A stretch of 64,000 bases of DNA from Streptomyces noursei ATCC 11455. GTDB lineage: Bacteria; Actinomycetota; Actinomycetes; Streptomycetales; Streptomycetaceae. Positions 34,094 through 42,312 of the stretch are shown here, piece after piece. The stretch spans positions 1,426,001-1,490,000 of the forward strand of contig NZ_CP011533.1 in the NCBI RefSeq assembly GCF_001704275.1, written 5' to 3'. Position numbers and translations under genes: made by a program. Under the pieces are notes generated by a model. The model had not been told where the DNA came from, did not search any database, and was given only the letters and a program-made list of their open reading frames with translations. Positions within the stretch are counted from its first letter, which is position 1. The number at the start of each line of letters is the position of its first letter.

Positions 34094-34119
34094 GGAATCT
34101 TCACCGCCGACCGGACGTT
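34094..34119 (+). promoter_or_regulatory. SigR-type promoter of rbpA
   Basis: GGAAT (34094-34098) is followed after exactly 18 bp by GTT (34117-34119), the known consensus GGAAT-N18-GTT for the thiol-stress sigma factor SigR of Streptomyces. It lies 62 bp before the rbpA start codon. rbpA of S. coelicolor is an established SigR target, which supports the call. Confidence 0.85.
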
Positions 34120-34180
34120 GACCGGATGACGACGACAGCGACACCTGTCCTGTGGGCGACAAGCCCGGGAGGCACGATTC

Positions 34181-34558
34181 ATGAGTGAGCGAGCTCTCCG
34201 CGGCACGCGCCTCGTGGTGACCAGCTACGAGACCGACCGCGGCATCGACCTGGCCCCGCGCCAGGCGGTGGAGTACGCATGCCAGAACGGACATCGTTTC
34301 GAGATGCCGTTCTCGGTTGAGGCCGAGATTCCGCCGGAGTGGGAGTGCAAGGTTTGCGGCGCACCCTCTCTTCTGGTGGATGGGGATGGTCCTGAGGAGA
34401 AGAAGGGCAAGCCCGCGCGTACGCACTGGGACATGCTCATGGAGCGGCGGACCCGCGAGGAGTTGGAGGAGGTGCTGGCCGAGCGGCTGGCCGTCCTGCG
34501 CTCCGGCACCATGAACATCGCCGTGCATCCGCGCGACAGCAACCGCAAGTCCGCCTGA
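34181..34558 (+). CDS. rbpA: RNA polymerase-binding protein RbpA
   Basis: 125 residues. Conserved blocks are MSERALRGTRLVVTSYETDR, VEYACQNGHRFEMPFS with EWECKVCG (zinc-type cysteine pairs) and the basic linker KKGKPARTHWDMLMERR. The sigma-interaction region is RTREELEEVLAERL, followed by RSG. RbpA binds the beta subunit and the group 1/2 sigma factors and stimulates open-complex formation in actinobacteria. It is transcribed from a SigR-type promoter and ends before a very strong hairpin. Confidence 0.97.
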   Translation: MSERALRGTRLVVTSYETDRGIDLAPRQAVEYACQNGHRFEMPFSVEAEIPPEWECKVCGAPSLLVDGDGPEEKKGKPARTHWDMLMERRTREELEEVLAERLAVLRSGTMNIAVHPRDSNRKSA

Positions 34559-34583
34559 CGGGCGGAACGAGCAGAGCAGAGCG

Positions 34584-34637
34584 GCACGGCAAGGGCCGGT
34601 GCCACCGAACCTTCGGTGGCACCGGCCCTTGCCGTGC
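34584..34637. terminator. Terminator after rbpA
   Basis: A 26-bp perfect stem (34584-34609 with 34612-34637, GCACGGCAAGGGCCGG...) has only CC between the arms, so a few pairs would open to form the loop. It separates rbpA from the convergent fxsA gene. Confidence 0.88.
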
Positions 34638-34716
34638 GTTGCTGCCGGACCGGGGCGGCCGGGTGGGCGGGCCTCGTGCGCCCGATCCGCCCCCGGTCGC
34701 CCGGTGCGGCCCGGTC

Positions 34717-35286
34717 TCAGCGGGTGAGCGGCGGGTCCTGGCGCCGCGCGGCCGGCGGTTCGTCGGGGTGGATCACCTCGCCCTGGACGACCTTGCCGTC
34801 GGGGCGGTGCATCCGCGCCTGCTGGTAGACGTCCCCGAAGGAACCGGGGGTGAAGCTGCCCGACCGGGTCAGCAGCTTGTCGGCGCCGCGCAGGATCAGC
34901 CGCCCGGTCGGCGGGAAGAGGCAGAGCAGGCCGAGCACGTCCGAGAGCAGGCCGGGGACGATCAGCAGCAGCCCGCCGAGCATCGGGAGGGTGTTGCCGG
35001 TGCCGCCGGAACCGGTCTCCCGGGGCGCCTCGGGGGCGCCGCCGGTCTGCAGGGCGCCGGTGAGGTTGCGCCAGGCACGGCGGCCGGCCCGCTTGACCAC
35101 CGCGCCGCCGACGAGCACCCCGGCGAGCAGCAGCAGGAAGACCGTCAGACCGTTGGTGGCGCCGCCGACCACCGTCAACAGCCAGATCTCCAGCACCATC
35201 CAGGCGGCGATGCCCAACGGGGCGAATCGGCGGGCGCGCGAGCGCGGCGGGCGGGGACTCGGCGGTGGTGTGGCTCCGAACGTCAT
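34717..35286 (-). CDS. fxsA: FxsA-family membrane protein
   Basis: 189 residues. Membrane segments are at about 24-56 and 100-125 (LPMLGGLLLIVPGLLSDVLG then LLCLFPPTGRLI), the hallmark of FxsA. The cytoplasmic C-terminal tail is polar and includes DVYQQARM and KVVQGEVIHPDEPP. In E. coli FxsA relieves exclusion of phage T7 by F; in other bacteria its role is unknown. It lies downstream of the lnt-ppm pair and probably forms the end of that transcript. Confidence 0.92.
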   Translation of the reverse strand: MTFGATPPPSPRPPRSRARRFAPLGIAAWMVLEIWLLTVVGGATNGLTVFLLLLAGVLVGGAVVKRAGRRAWRNLTGALQTGGAPEAPRETGSGGTGNTLPMLGGLLLIVPGLLSDVLGLLCLFPPTGRLILRGADKLLTRSGSFTPGSFGDVYQQARMHRPDGKVVQGEVIHPDEPPAARRQDPPLTR

Positions 35287-35320
35287 GCCACCAGTGTGCC
35301 TGGCCCGGCCCGCCCGGCGG

Positions 35321-36076
35321 TCAGTGACCGCGGATCTTGTTCACCTTGGAGCCGACGCCCCAGGCGGTGATCCGCCAGAGCGCCTCCACGACGATGTCGC
35401 GGCTCATCTTGCTGTCGCCCAGCTCCCGCTCGACGAAGGTGATCGGGACCTCGACGACGTGGTAGCCGGACCGGACGGCCCGCCGGGCCAGGTCGACCTG
35501 GAAGCAGTAGCCCTGGGAGGCCACCTCGTCCAGGCCCAGGCCCTGCAGCGTCTCCACCCGGAAGGCGCGGAAGCCGCCGGTGACGTCGCGGATCGGGACG
35601 TCGAGCATCAGCCGGGAGTAGGTGCTGCCGCCGCGGGAGAGGATCTCGCGGTGCTTGGGCCAGTTGACCACCCGGCCGCCGGGCACCCAGCGCGAACCGA
35701 GCACCAGGTCGGCGCCCTTGAGGGCGGTGAGCAGCCGGGGCAGCTCCTCGGGCTGGTGGGAGCCGTCGGCGTCCATCTCGACCAGCACGCCGTGGCCCTG
35801 TTCGATGCCCCAGCGGAAGCCGGCGAGGTAGGCGGCGCCCAGCCCCTCCTTGCCCTTGCGGTGCAGCACGTGGACCTTGTCGTCCCCGGCGGCCAGTTCG
35901 TCGGCGAGCTTGCCGGTGCCGTCGGGGCTGTTGTCGTCCGCGATCAGGACGTGCGCCTCGGGGACGGCGGACCGCACCCGCGAGACGATCGGCTTGATGT
36001 TCTCCGCCTCGTTGTACGTCGGAATGATCACCAACGTGCTGCCGAGCGGACCGTACTGCCGCTGACCGTCTGTCAC
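35321..36076 (-). CDS. ppm: Polyprenol-phosphate mannosyltransferase (dolichol-phosphate mannose synthase-like)
   Basis: 251 residues from a GTG at 36076 with AAGGGGCAG upstream. It is a GT2 glycosyltransferase: TLVIIPTYNEAENI, VLIADDNSPDGTG, GLGAAYLAGF, VEMDADGSHQPEELP (DxD), LGSRWVPGG and RDVTGGFRAFR. It makes polyprenyl-phospho-mannose from GDP-mannose for O-mannosylation of secreted proteins. The TAG of lnt overlaps the GTG of ppm by one base. In M. tuberculosis these two activities are fused in Ppm1, whereas here they are separate coupled genes. Confidence 0.95.
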   Translation of the reverse strand: MTDGQRQYGPLGSTLVIIPTYNEAENIKPIVSRVRSAVPEAHVLIADDNSPDGTGKLADELAAGDDKVHVLHRKGKEGLGAAYLAGFRWGIEQGHGVLVEMDADGSHQPEELPRLLTALKGADLVLGSRWVPGGRVVNWPKHREILSRGGSTYSRLMLDVPIRDVTGGFRAFRVETLQGLGLDEVASQGYCFQVDLARRAVRSGYHVVEVPITFVERELGDSKMSRDIVVEALWRITAWGVGSKVNKIRGH

Positions 36077-37785
36077 TACTGCCCCTTCTCGTCCTTCGTA
36101 CGCCCGCGGCGGCCGACGATGACGGCGGCCCCGCAGGACAGGAGGCCCACGATAGCGAGCAGCCACTCGGGAGCCGCTCCAACGCGGTCGGCGAGCGTCG
36201 TTTCGTCGCGCAGAGGGATGCGGGCCGAGACCACGCCCTGGGTGAATTCGGGAATCTGGTGCGTAACGGTCCCGTCCGGGGCGACCACCGCGCTGATCCC
36301 GCTGGTGGCCGCGGTGACCACGGCCCGGCCGTGCTCGACGGCCCGCAGCTTGGACATCGCCAGCTGCTGCTCGGGCTGGCCGGTGCGGCCGTAGGTGGCG
36401 TTGTTGGTCTGGATGACCAGGGCGCGGGCGCCGGCGCCGACGGTGTCGTGGACGATCTCGTCGTAGGCGACCTCGAAGCAGATGACGTCGCCGAGCCTGG
36501 CCGGGCCGACCTTCAGCAGACCGGTGTGGTCACCCGGGTAGAAGTCGCGGGGCACCCGCTGGAACCGCGTGATGATCTTGCTGAGCTGCTCCCGGAACGG
36601 GACGTACTCGCCGAACGGCACCGGGTGCTGCTTGGTGTACGAGGCGCCCGGACCGGTCCTGGGGTCCCAGACGATGCCCTCGTTGAAGACGTAGCCGGGC
36701 TTGGTCGGATGGTCCACCAGGGCGCCGACGAGGACCGGCACGCCGATCGCCTTCACGGCCTGGTCTATCCGGTCGTACGCCTGCGGGAACTGGAAGGGGT
36801 CCAGGTCGGAGGAGTTCTCCGGCCAGATCACCAGGTCCGGCTTGGGCACGCGGTGGTGCCGGACGTCGTCGGCGAGCTTCTCGGTGGCGGTGGCGTGGTT
36901 GTCCAGGATCTTCATCGGGCGACCGAGGAAGTCCATGCCGGGCTGCTGGACGTTGCCCTGCACCACGGCGATCCGGACGGTGTCGTCGGCCTTGGTGGGG
37001 ACCGGTACCGCCAGGCCGGCCACGGTGACCGCGGCGGCCAGCCCGAATGCCTCCGTCGTCCGGACCACCGCGCGCGGACCGGCACCGCGGCGCAGCCCCC
37101 ACAGGGCGGTCGCGGAGGCGGCCAGCAGCGCACCGGCCAGCGCGACGGCGAAGGTGACCAGCGGGGCGCCGCCGAGCGCGGCGAGCGGGGTGAACGGCGA
37201 GCCGGTGTTGGCGAAGGCCAGCCGGCCCCAGGGGAAGCCGCCGAACGGCAGCCGGTCCCGGGCCCATTCCTGGGCGACCCACAGGCACGCGGTCCACAGC
37301 GGCCAGACGGGCAGCCGGGAGGTGAGCGCCAGCCCCGCGCCCAACACCACGACGAAGAGCGTCTCGGCGACGGACAGGCCCACCACCGCGTCCCAGCCGA
37401 CGACGTGCAGCCACTTCAGCAGGATGAGGAAGAACGGCAGCCCGAAGGCGAAGCCGGTCCAGGCGCCCTGGCGGGCCCGCCGGCCGCGGGTCAGCAACGA
37501 CAGCGCGGCCACCGCGACCAGGGACAGCGGCCACAGGTCGTAGGGCGGGAAGGCGAGGCCGAGCGCGACGCCGGCGACGGCCGCGAGGGCGGTGCGCGAC
37601 GCCTCGCGGCGGGCCAGGGCGGCCAGTCGGCGGGCGCGGCCGGGGCGGCGGTCGCCGCCGGTCGCGGTGGACGGCACCATGCCGGCGGGCGCGGGGCCGC
37701 GCACGGCTTCTGCGGTGGTGTCGGAACCCGATGGCACGGTTGCGGGCCTTCCTGCAGGTCGTCCGGTTGTCAGCTGACCGTACAT
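36076..37785 (-). CDS. lnt: Apolipoprotein N-acyltransferase
   Basis: 569 residues. The N-terminal two fifths hold several membrane helices (ALAAVAGVALGLAFPPYDLW onward). The C-terminal nitrilase-like domain has the catalytic glutamate in KPDLVIWPENSSD, the lysine near SYTKQHPVPFGEYVPFR and the cysteine in GDVICFEVAYDE. It N-acylates the lipid-modified cysteine of lipoproteins. A membrane helix near the C-terminus (EWLLAIVGLLSCGAAVIVG) completes it. It is cotranscribed with ppm. Confidence 0.95.
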   Translation of the reverse strand: MYGQLTTGRPAGRPATVPSGSDTTAEAVRGPAPAGMVPSTATGGDRRPGRARRLAALARREASRTALAAVAGVALGLAFPPYDLWPLSLVAVAALSLLTRGRRARQGAWTGFAFGLPFFLILLKWLHVVGWDAVVGLSVAETLFVVVLGAGLALTSRLPVWPLWTACLWVAQEWARDRLPFGGFPWGRLAFANTGSPFTPLAALGGAPLVTFAVALAGALLAASATALWGLRRGAGPRAVVRTTEAFGLAAAVTVAGLAVPVPTKADDTVRIAVVQGNVQQPGMDFLGRPMKILDNHATATEKLADDVRHHRVPKPDLVIWPENSSDLDPFQFPQAYDRIDQAVKAIGVPVLVGALVDHPTKPGYVFNEGIVWDPRTGPGASYTKQHPVPFGEYVPFREQLSKIITRFQRVPRDFYPGDHTGLLKVGPARLGDVICFEVAYDEIVHDTVGAGARALVIQTNNATYGRTGQPEQQLAMSKLRAVEHGRAVVTAATSGISAVVAPDGTVTHQIPEFTQGVVSARIPLRDETTLADRVGAAPEWLLAIVGLLSCGAAVIVGRRGRTKDEKGQ

Positions 37786-38278
37786 CGGAGGGCCCGGGGC
37801 GTGGGGTCGGGGTGCGCGGACCGTGCGCAGACCGTGGGCTTACCGTGACGAGCGCGGCGCCCGGTGCCGCATGGTGCGGGGTGTCGGGGTGCGGATCGGG
37901 GCCCGGCGCCCTTCGGGCCGACCTGGGACCCGCTGGCTGCGGGTCGACCGAGAGCCGTTGTCTACTGAGCGCCGGGCCCCATCCGGGTCGCACCTGCCGA
38001 CCGACCCAGCCATCGCCCTGGCCCTGGACCTGGCTCCCAGTGGTGGCGTGCCGGATGGCTCGCCACCCCATGGCCCAGCTGCGTTCGACGACTGCGCGGA
38101 GGTCTCCCGGTCGGACGTCCTGTGGTGGACCCGGCCGAACCTACCCGCCGACCGGCGCCTGCTGTCAACAGTCGCTCCGCCTGCGTGGTTTTCGCGTCGT
38201 CCCAGGTCAGTGCCGAGCCTTCCCAGGTGGGGCAGGCAGGTTCGGGCGCGGTATCCGCCGCCACCGGCGCCCGCGATG
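37786..38278. other. Non-coding gap upstream of lnt with a possible promoter
   Basis: About 490 bp without a convincing gene. On the minus strand TTGACA (38168-38163) and TAGGTT (38143-38138) are 19 bp apart, a possible promoter directed at lnt that would leave a leader of about 350 nt. A GTG overlapping the amidohydrolase TGA opens a 106-codon minus frame that I do not trust because its second half is low-complexity Arg/Gly/Pro. Confidence 0.35.
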
Positions 38279-39940
38279 TCACTCGATCGGCCGGTCGAAG
38301 ATCGGCCGTCCGCCGACGACCGTGCGCAGGCAGTGCGGGAGGTCGTTGCCGGGGGTGAGATCGGGCAGGCCAGGGGTGCCGGAGCGGGGGTCGGTCGACC
38401 AGCGCTCGACGCGCTCGTCGGGGGCCTGGACGATCAGGTCGCCGGTCCGCCAGACCGCGTAGTCGGCGGGGGCGCCGGGCATCAGGACGCCGGCGTCGTC
38501 ACGGCCGATGGCCCGCCAGCCGCCGCGGGTGTGGGCGGTGAACGCGGCGCGGGCGGAGATGCCGTGGGCACGGGTGCGGTGGAAGACGGCGGCGCGCACG
38601 GTGCCCCAGGGGTCGAGCGGGGTGACCGGGCTGTCGGAGCCGAGGGCGAGCGGGACGCCGGCCTTGAGCAGCGCGGCGTAGGGGTTGAGGCCGGCGGCCC
38701 GGTCGGCGCCGAGGCGGGCGGCGTACATCCCGTCGGGGCCGCCCCAGGCGGCGTCGAAGCCGGGCTGCACCGAGGCGGTCAGAGCCAGGTCGGCGAAGGC
38801 GGCGATGGTGGCGTCGGTGAGCATCTCGGCGTGCTCGACGCGGTGCCGGGCGGCGCGGACCCGGGCCAGGCCGACCCGGTCGGCGGCGGCCCGGACGCCG
38901 TCGGTGACGGTGGTCAGGGCGGCGTCGCCGATGGCGTGGAAGCCGGCCTGGATGCCGGCCTCGGTGCAGGCTGCGACATGGGCGGCGACGGTCTCGCGGT
39001 CGAGGTGCGCGGTGCCGGTGTGGGTCCCGCCGGCGCAGCCGGGAGGGGCATCGGCGTAGGGGGCGTGCAGGTGCGCGGTGTGCGAGCCGAGCGAGCCGTC
39101 GGCGAAGAGGTCGCCGGCCGCGCCGTGCGCGCCGAGTTCACGGATCCGGTCGGCATCCTTTGCGGATGCGATCAGTTCGGCCCAGTAGCCGATGACGCGG
39201 GGGCCGGTGCCCTCGGCGGCCCGGGCGAGCAGCGCGGTGAAGTCGTCCTCGCTGGAGATCTCCGGGCCGGCGCACTCGTGGACGGTGCCGATGCCCAGCG
39301 AGGCGGCCCGCTCCAGCGCGGCGGCCTGGGCCTCGGCGCGCTGGGCGGGGGTGACGGTGGCGTACGCGGCGGCCCGCACGGCGTGGTGGGCGTCGCCGGT
39401 CAGCGGCGCCTCGGGGTGGAAACCGGACCGCTCTCGGATGCCCGGGACCAGGTCGAGCAGGGCGGTGGTGACGACCGCGGAGTGCACGTCGACGCGGGTG
39501 AGGTAGAGGGGACGGCCACCGGCGGCGGCGTCCAGTTCGGCGCGGGACGGCGGGCGGCCCTCGGGCCAGGCGCTGGCGTCCCAGCCGTGGCCGAGCAGCA
39601 CGGTGCCGGCCGGTCGGCCGGCGGCGTACCCGCGGATCCGGTCGAGCGCCTCGGCCAGGGTGGCCGCGCCGGAGAGGTCCAGACCGGTGAGGGTCAACCC
39701 GGTGGCGGTGGTGTGCACATGTGCGTCCGTGAACGCCGGGGTGACCAGCGCGCCGTCGAGATGGACGATCTCGTCCACGCCGTCGGCGAAGGAGTCGGCC
39801 GCGCCCTCCTCGCCGACCCAGGCGATGCGGTCGCCCTCGACGACCATCGCGGTGGCGAAGGGGTCGGCGGGGCTGTGCACCTCACCGCCCCGCAGGAGAA
39901 CGGTGCGGGAGGGGACCTGCTCGGGGTTGCGCTCGCTCAT
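38279..39940 (-). CDS. YtcJ-like metal-dependent amidohydrolase
   Basis: 553 residues of the amidohydrolase superfamily. The first metal motif is TDAHVHTTATGL and a middle block reads LFADGSLGSHTAHLHAPYAD. The metal histidines lie in GFHAIGDAALTTV and RHRVEHAEML, and the final aspartate in LALGSDSPVTPLDPW. This is the YtcJ group, hydrolysing C-N bonds of unknown natural substrates. It has no signal peptide. An AsnC-family regulator gene sits just upstream on the same strand (61 bp apart). A related amidohydrolase/AsnC pair lies at 57.6-60.3 kb. Confidence 0.93.
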   Translation of the reverse strand: MSERNPEQVPSRTVLLRGGEVHSPADPFATAMVVEGDRIAWVGEEGAADSFADGVDEIVHLDGALVTPAFTDAHVHTTATGLTLTGLDLSGAATLAEALDRIRGYAAGRPAGTVLLGHGWDASAWPEGRPPSRAELDAAAGGRPLYLTRVDVHSAVVTTALLDLVPGIRERSGFHPEAPLTGDAHHAVRAAAYATVTPAQRAEAQAAALERAASLGIGTVHECAGPEISSEDDFTALLARAAEGTGPRVIGYWAELIASAKDADRIRELGAHGAAGDLFADGSLGSHTAHLHAPYADAPPGCAGGTHTGTAHLDRETVAAHVAACTEAGIQAGFHAIGDAALTTVTDGVRAAADRVGLARVRAARHRVEHAEMLTDATIAAFADLALTASVQPGFDAAWGGPDGMYAARLGADRAAGLNPYAALLKAGVPLALGSDSPVTPLDPWGTVRAAVFHRTRAHGISARAAFTAHTRGGWRAIGRDDAGVLMPGAPADYAVWRTGDLIVQAPDERVERWSTDPRSGTPGLPDLTPGNDLPHCLRTVVGGRPIFDRPIE

Positions 39941-40001
39941 ACCGGACAGTTTCGCCCCTGCGCCGGGGCGCCCGGCGCCCGGGGGTCGACTCCCGGGCGG
40001 C

Positions 40002-40442
40002 TCAGATCCGCGGCGGGCGGGCCTCGTAGGGGGTGGAGAGCACCACCGTCGTGCGGGTGGAGACCCCGGCCAGGCTGCGGATGCGGGTGAGCAGGTGCTC
40101 CAGCTCCAGCGGGGTGGCGACCCGGACCTTGAGGATGTAGTTCTCGTCGCCGGCGACGCTGTGGCACGCCTCCAGCTCGGGGACCTCGGCGAGCCGGTCG
40201 GCGATGTCGTCAGGGGCGCTGGGGTCGAAGGGTTTGACCGAGATGAAGGCGGTCAGCGGCAGGCCCACGGCCTCGGGGTCGACGATGGCGGCGTAGCCGC
40301 GGATGACCCCGCGCTGCTCCAGGCGGCGCACCCGCTGGTGCACCGCCGAGGTGGACAGGCCGGTGGCCTTGCCCAGGTCGGTGTAGCTCATCCGCCCGTC
40401 CTTGACGAGCAGATCCACGATTTGTCGGTCCAACTCCTCCAC
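40002..40442 (-). CDS. Lrp/AsnC-family transcriptional regulator
   Basis: 146 residues from a GTG. The N-terminal helix-turn-helix reads MSYTDLGKATGLSTSAVHQR (about 19-38), followed by VRRLEQRGVIRGYAA. The C-terminal RAM effector domain includes VGLPLTAFISVKPF and HSVAGDENYILKVRV. Effectors are usually amino acids. The adjacent amidohydrolase may be its target. Confidence 0.94.
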   Translation of the reverse strand: MEELDRQIVDLLVKDGRMSYTDLGKATGLSTSAVHQRVRRLEQRGVIRGYAAIVDPEAVGLPLTAFISVKPFDPSAPDDIADRLAEVPELEACHSVAGDENYILKVRVATPLELEHLLTRIRSLAGVSTRTTVVLSTPYEARPPRI

Positions 40443-40664
40443 CCGCTCAACCTACTGTGCGCGGGCGCGTGCGCGCAGCGCGCGCCCGATCGCGGACGCC
40501 CCGATACCGGCCCATGTGAGGAATGCCACACCTGTGACGCCGGCTCCGCGGGGCGCCGGCGATTATGCGCGCGGCATGAGGGGCATTGCTGGTGTTGGCC
40601 GAGACCGCCGGTCACACGAACGAAGTCAGCGGTCCGAGTGGCCCACCCGAGGGGGATGGACATC

Positions 40665-41081
40665 ATGCGACGCCTGAAGCAGGACTTCGCCGCGGCCGAC
40701 ATCGGCGCCCAGGAGGGCGACAGTTTCGACTTCCTGATCGAGGACACCGCGGACGATCCCTTCGACACCTACGAGATCTACCGCGTGAGCTGCCCGGACT
40801 GCGGGCAGCCGATCGCGCTGCTGGCGGACGAGGACACCCTCCCGGAGCACGCGCTCTGCCCCTCGCCGTGGAACCCGTTCGCGCTGACGGTGTGCCAGGG
40901 CTCCGGCCGGCCGGCGGCCGACGCCGCGGACACCGACGACATGATGGACGCTCACGAGCAGGACGCGGCGATCCTGTTGACCCTTCCCGAGGGCCTGGAC
41001 TGGCGGCGCCAGCCGTTCTCGCACCCCGGCGGCCCGGGTGAGCGGCCGGCCCGGGTGCCGCGCTCGCGCCGCCGGAGCTGA
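40665..41081 (+). CDS. Conserved hypothetical protein with a zinc-ribbon-like CPDCG motif (138 aa)
   Basis: The ATG at 40665 is preceded by GAGGGGG at suitable spacing; an in-frame ATG at 40656 is too close to it. The protein is acidic. A RVSCPDCGQPIALLADEDTL segment (about residues 40-60) and a later CPSPWNPFALTVCQG give four cysteines that could bind one zinc. The C-terminus is basic and proline-rich. No family name is known to me. It starts about 220 bp from the divergent AsnC gene. Confidence 0.7.
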   Translation: MRRLKQDFAAADIGAQEGDSFDFLIEDTADDPFDTYEIYRVSCPDCGQPIALLADEDTLPEHALCPSPWNPFALTVCQGSGRPAADAADTDDMMDAHEQDAAILLTLPEGLDWRRQPFSHPGGPGERPARVPRSRRRS

Positions 41082-41103
41082 GGTTCCGCGGGCCGGCCGC
41101 GGC

Positions 41104-42312
41104 TCACCAGTAGCGGCCGGCGAGCATCGCCTCCAGCGTGTCCCGGTGCATGATCAGCCCGTCGGGGTCGGCCGGGACCGACACCTCGCCGAAGTGGATC
41201 TGACGGTAGGCCACCCTGAGCATCACGATGGCGTGCCGCAGGGCCGCGTAGAGGGTGTGGAACTCCATCGCGCGGGGCTCGTGCCCGGTCAGCCGGGCGT
41301 AACGGGCCTCGACGCGGTCGCGGCGCAGGAAGTCGGGCAGGCCGCGCTGCCCGCCGCCCACCGTGAGGTCCTGGAAGAAGCGGTGGAGGTAGACCATCCA
41401 TCCGAGGTCCAGCTCGCGGGGGCCGAGGGCCGCCATCTCCCAGTCCAGGATCCCGGCCGGCGCGAAGCCGTCGTAGACGATGTTGCCGATCCGGGCATCG
41501 CCCCAGGTCAGTACGGTCTCGCCGGGGTCCGCGGGCCAGTGGTCGGCGAGCCAGGCGAAGCCGCGCTCGATGAGCGGGGAGTGCGGGAGTCCGTCGACGA
41601 CCCAGGCGTAGTAGGCGCGTTGGGCGTCGACGTGGCGCCGGAGCGGGCTCCCGGTGCCGGGCAGCGCGAGGAACTCCGCCGATTCCACCGGGACTTGGTC
41701 GTGCAGGCGGGCGAGGACGGCGACGCTCGCGGCCTCCAGCCGGTCGCGTTCGGCGTCGGTCGCGTCGTACAGCCAATTCCCCTCGTACGTATAGGGCATG
41801 ACGTCGGGCGGCACCCGGCCCGTGACGCGGGCCATGACGAAGAACGGCGCGCCGAGGTGCGCGGGGTCCTCCTCCAGCCAGAAGGGGCGGGGCACCGGCA
41901 GGTCGGTGCGGTCGGCGACCAGGCGCATGGTGCGGTACTGCCGGGGCATGTCGTAGCGCGGGAAGATCGTGTACGCGGCGGGGTCGCCGGCCAGCCGCAG
42001 GACGCAGGAGGTGGGGGCCTCGCCCCGCGGGTGCGCGGCCGAGGGCTCGGCGGAGTCCGGGTCCGGGTGGTCGATGTCGAAGAGCAGGGTCTCGCTGGAC
42101 ATGCCGTTGGAGGCGGGCACGGTGACCGCGGTGACGCGGGGCGCCGGGAGGGGGGCGCCCCCCGCGGGCGGAGGTCCCCCTTGTTCGGCCGGCGTCGGGA
42201 GCCCGTGGGAGGGGTCGAGAGCCCGGGAGCGGGTGGCGAGCCAGGCGGTGAGCCGCCGGGTGAGGTCCTCGGGGTCGCGGGTGGTGGTGCGGGGGCGCGG
42301 GGTGGCGGTCAT
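41104..42312 (-). CDS. Phosphotransferase family protein (APH / ACAD10-11 kinase-like)
   Basis: 402 residues from an ATG at 42312. An aminoglycoside-phosphotransferase-like kinase fold is indicated by TSCVLRLAGD (ATP-binding lysine replaced by arginine), the Brenner-type loop LTWGDARIGNIVYDG and the metal site GILDWEMAALGPRELDLGW. This subtype, with RTMRLVADRTDLPVPRPFWL, is related to the kinase domain of the ACAD10/11 fatty-acid enzymes rather than to antibiotic resistance. The ATG overlaps the stop of the upstream gene (ATGA). An acyl-CoA dehydrogenase gene follows upstream, which supports a role in hydroxy-acyl or lipid catabolism. Confidence 0.88.
   Translation of the reverse strand: MTATPRPRTTTRDPEDLTRRLTAWLATRSRALDPSHGLPTPAEQGGPPPAGGAPLPAPRVTAVTVPASNGMSSETLLFDIDHPDPDSAEPSAAHPRGEAPTSCVLRLAGDPAAYTIFPRYDMPRQYRTMRLVADRTDLPVPRPFWLEEDPAHLGAPFFVMARVTGRVPPDVMPYTYEGNWLYDATDAERDRLEAASVAVLARLHDQVPVESAEFLALPGTGSPLRRHVDAQRAYYAWVVDGLPHSPLIERGFAWLADHWPADPGETVLTWGDARIGNIVYDGFAPAGILDWEMAALGPRELDLGWMVYLHRFFQDLTVGGGQRGLPDFLRRDRVEARYARLTGHEPRAMEFHTLYAALRHAIVMLRVAYRQIHFGEVSVPADPDGLIMHRDTLEAMLAGRYW

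Noticed and set aside
33968..34528. Minus-strand frame of 186 codons ending SHLAADVTQRLKELSAQ, overlapping rbpA
   Set aside because: The last 17 codons look protein-like, but the rest is antisense to rbpA and its promoter, and no ribosome site was seen.
37962..38282. Minus-strand 106-codon frame coupled by GTGA to the amidohydrolase stop
   Set aside because: Second half is low complexity, no family recognised, and a promoter-like pair lies inside it.
41104..42312. Aminoglycoside resistance by the phosphotransferase
   Set aside because: Motifs and neighbours (lipocalin-like protein, acyl-CoA dehydrogenase) fit the ACAD10/11-type kinase group instead.
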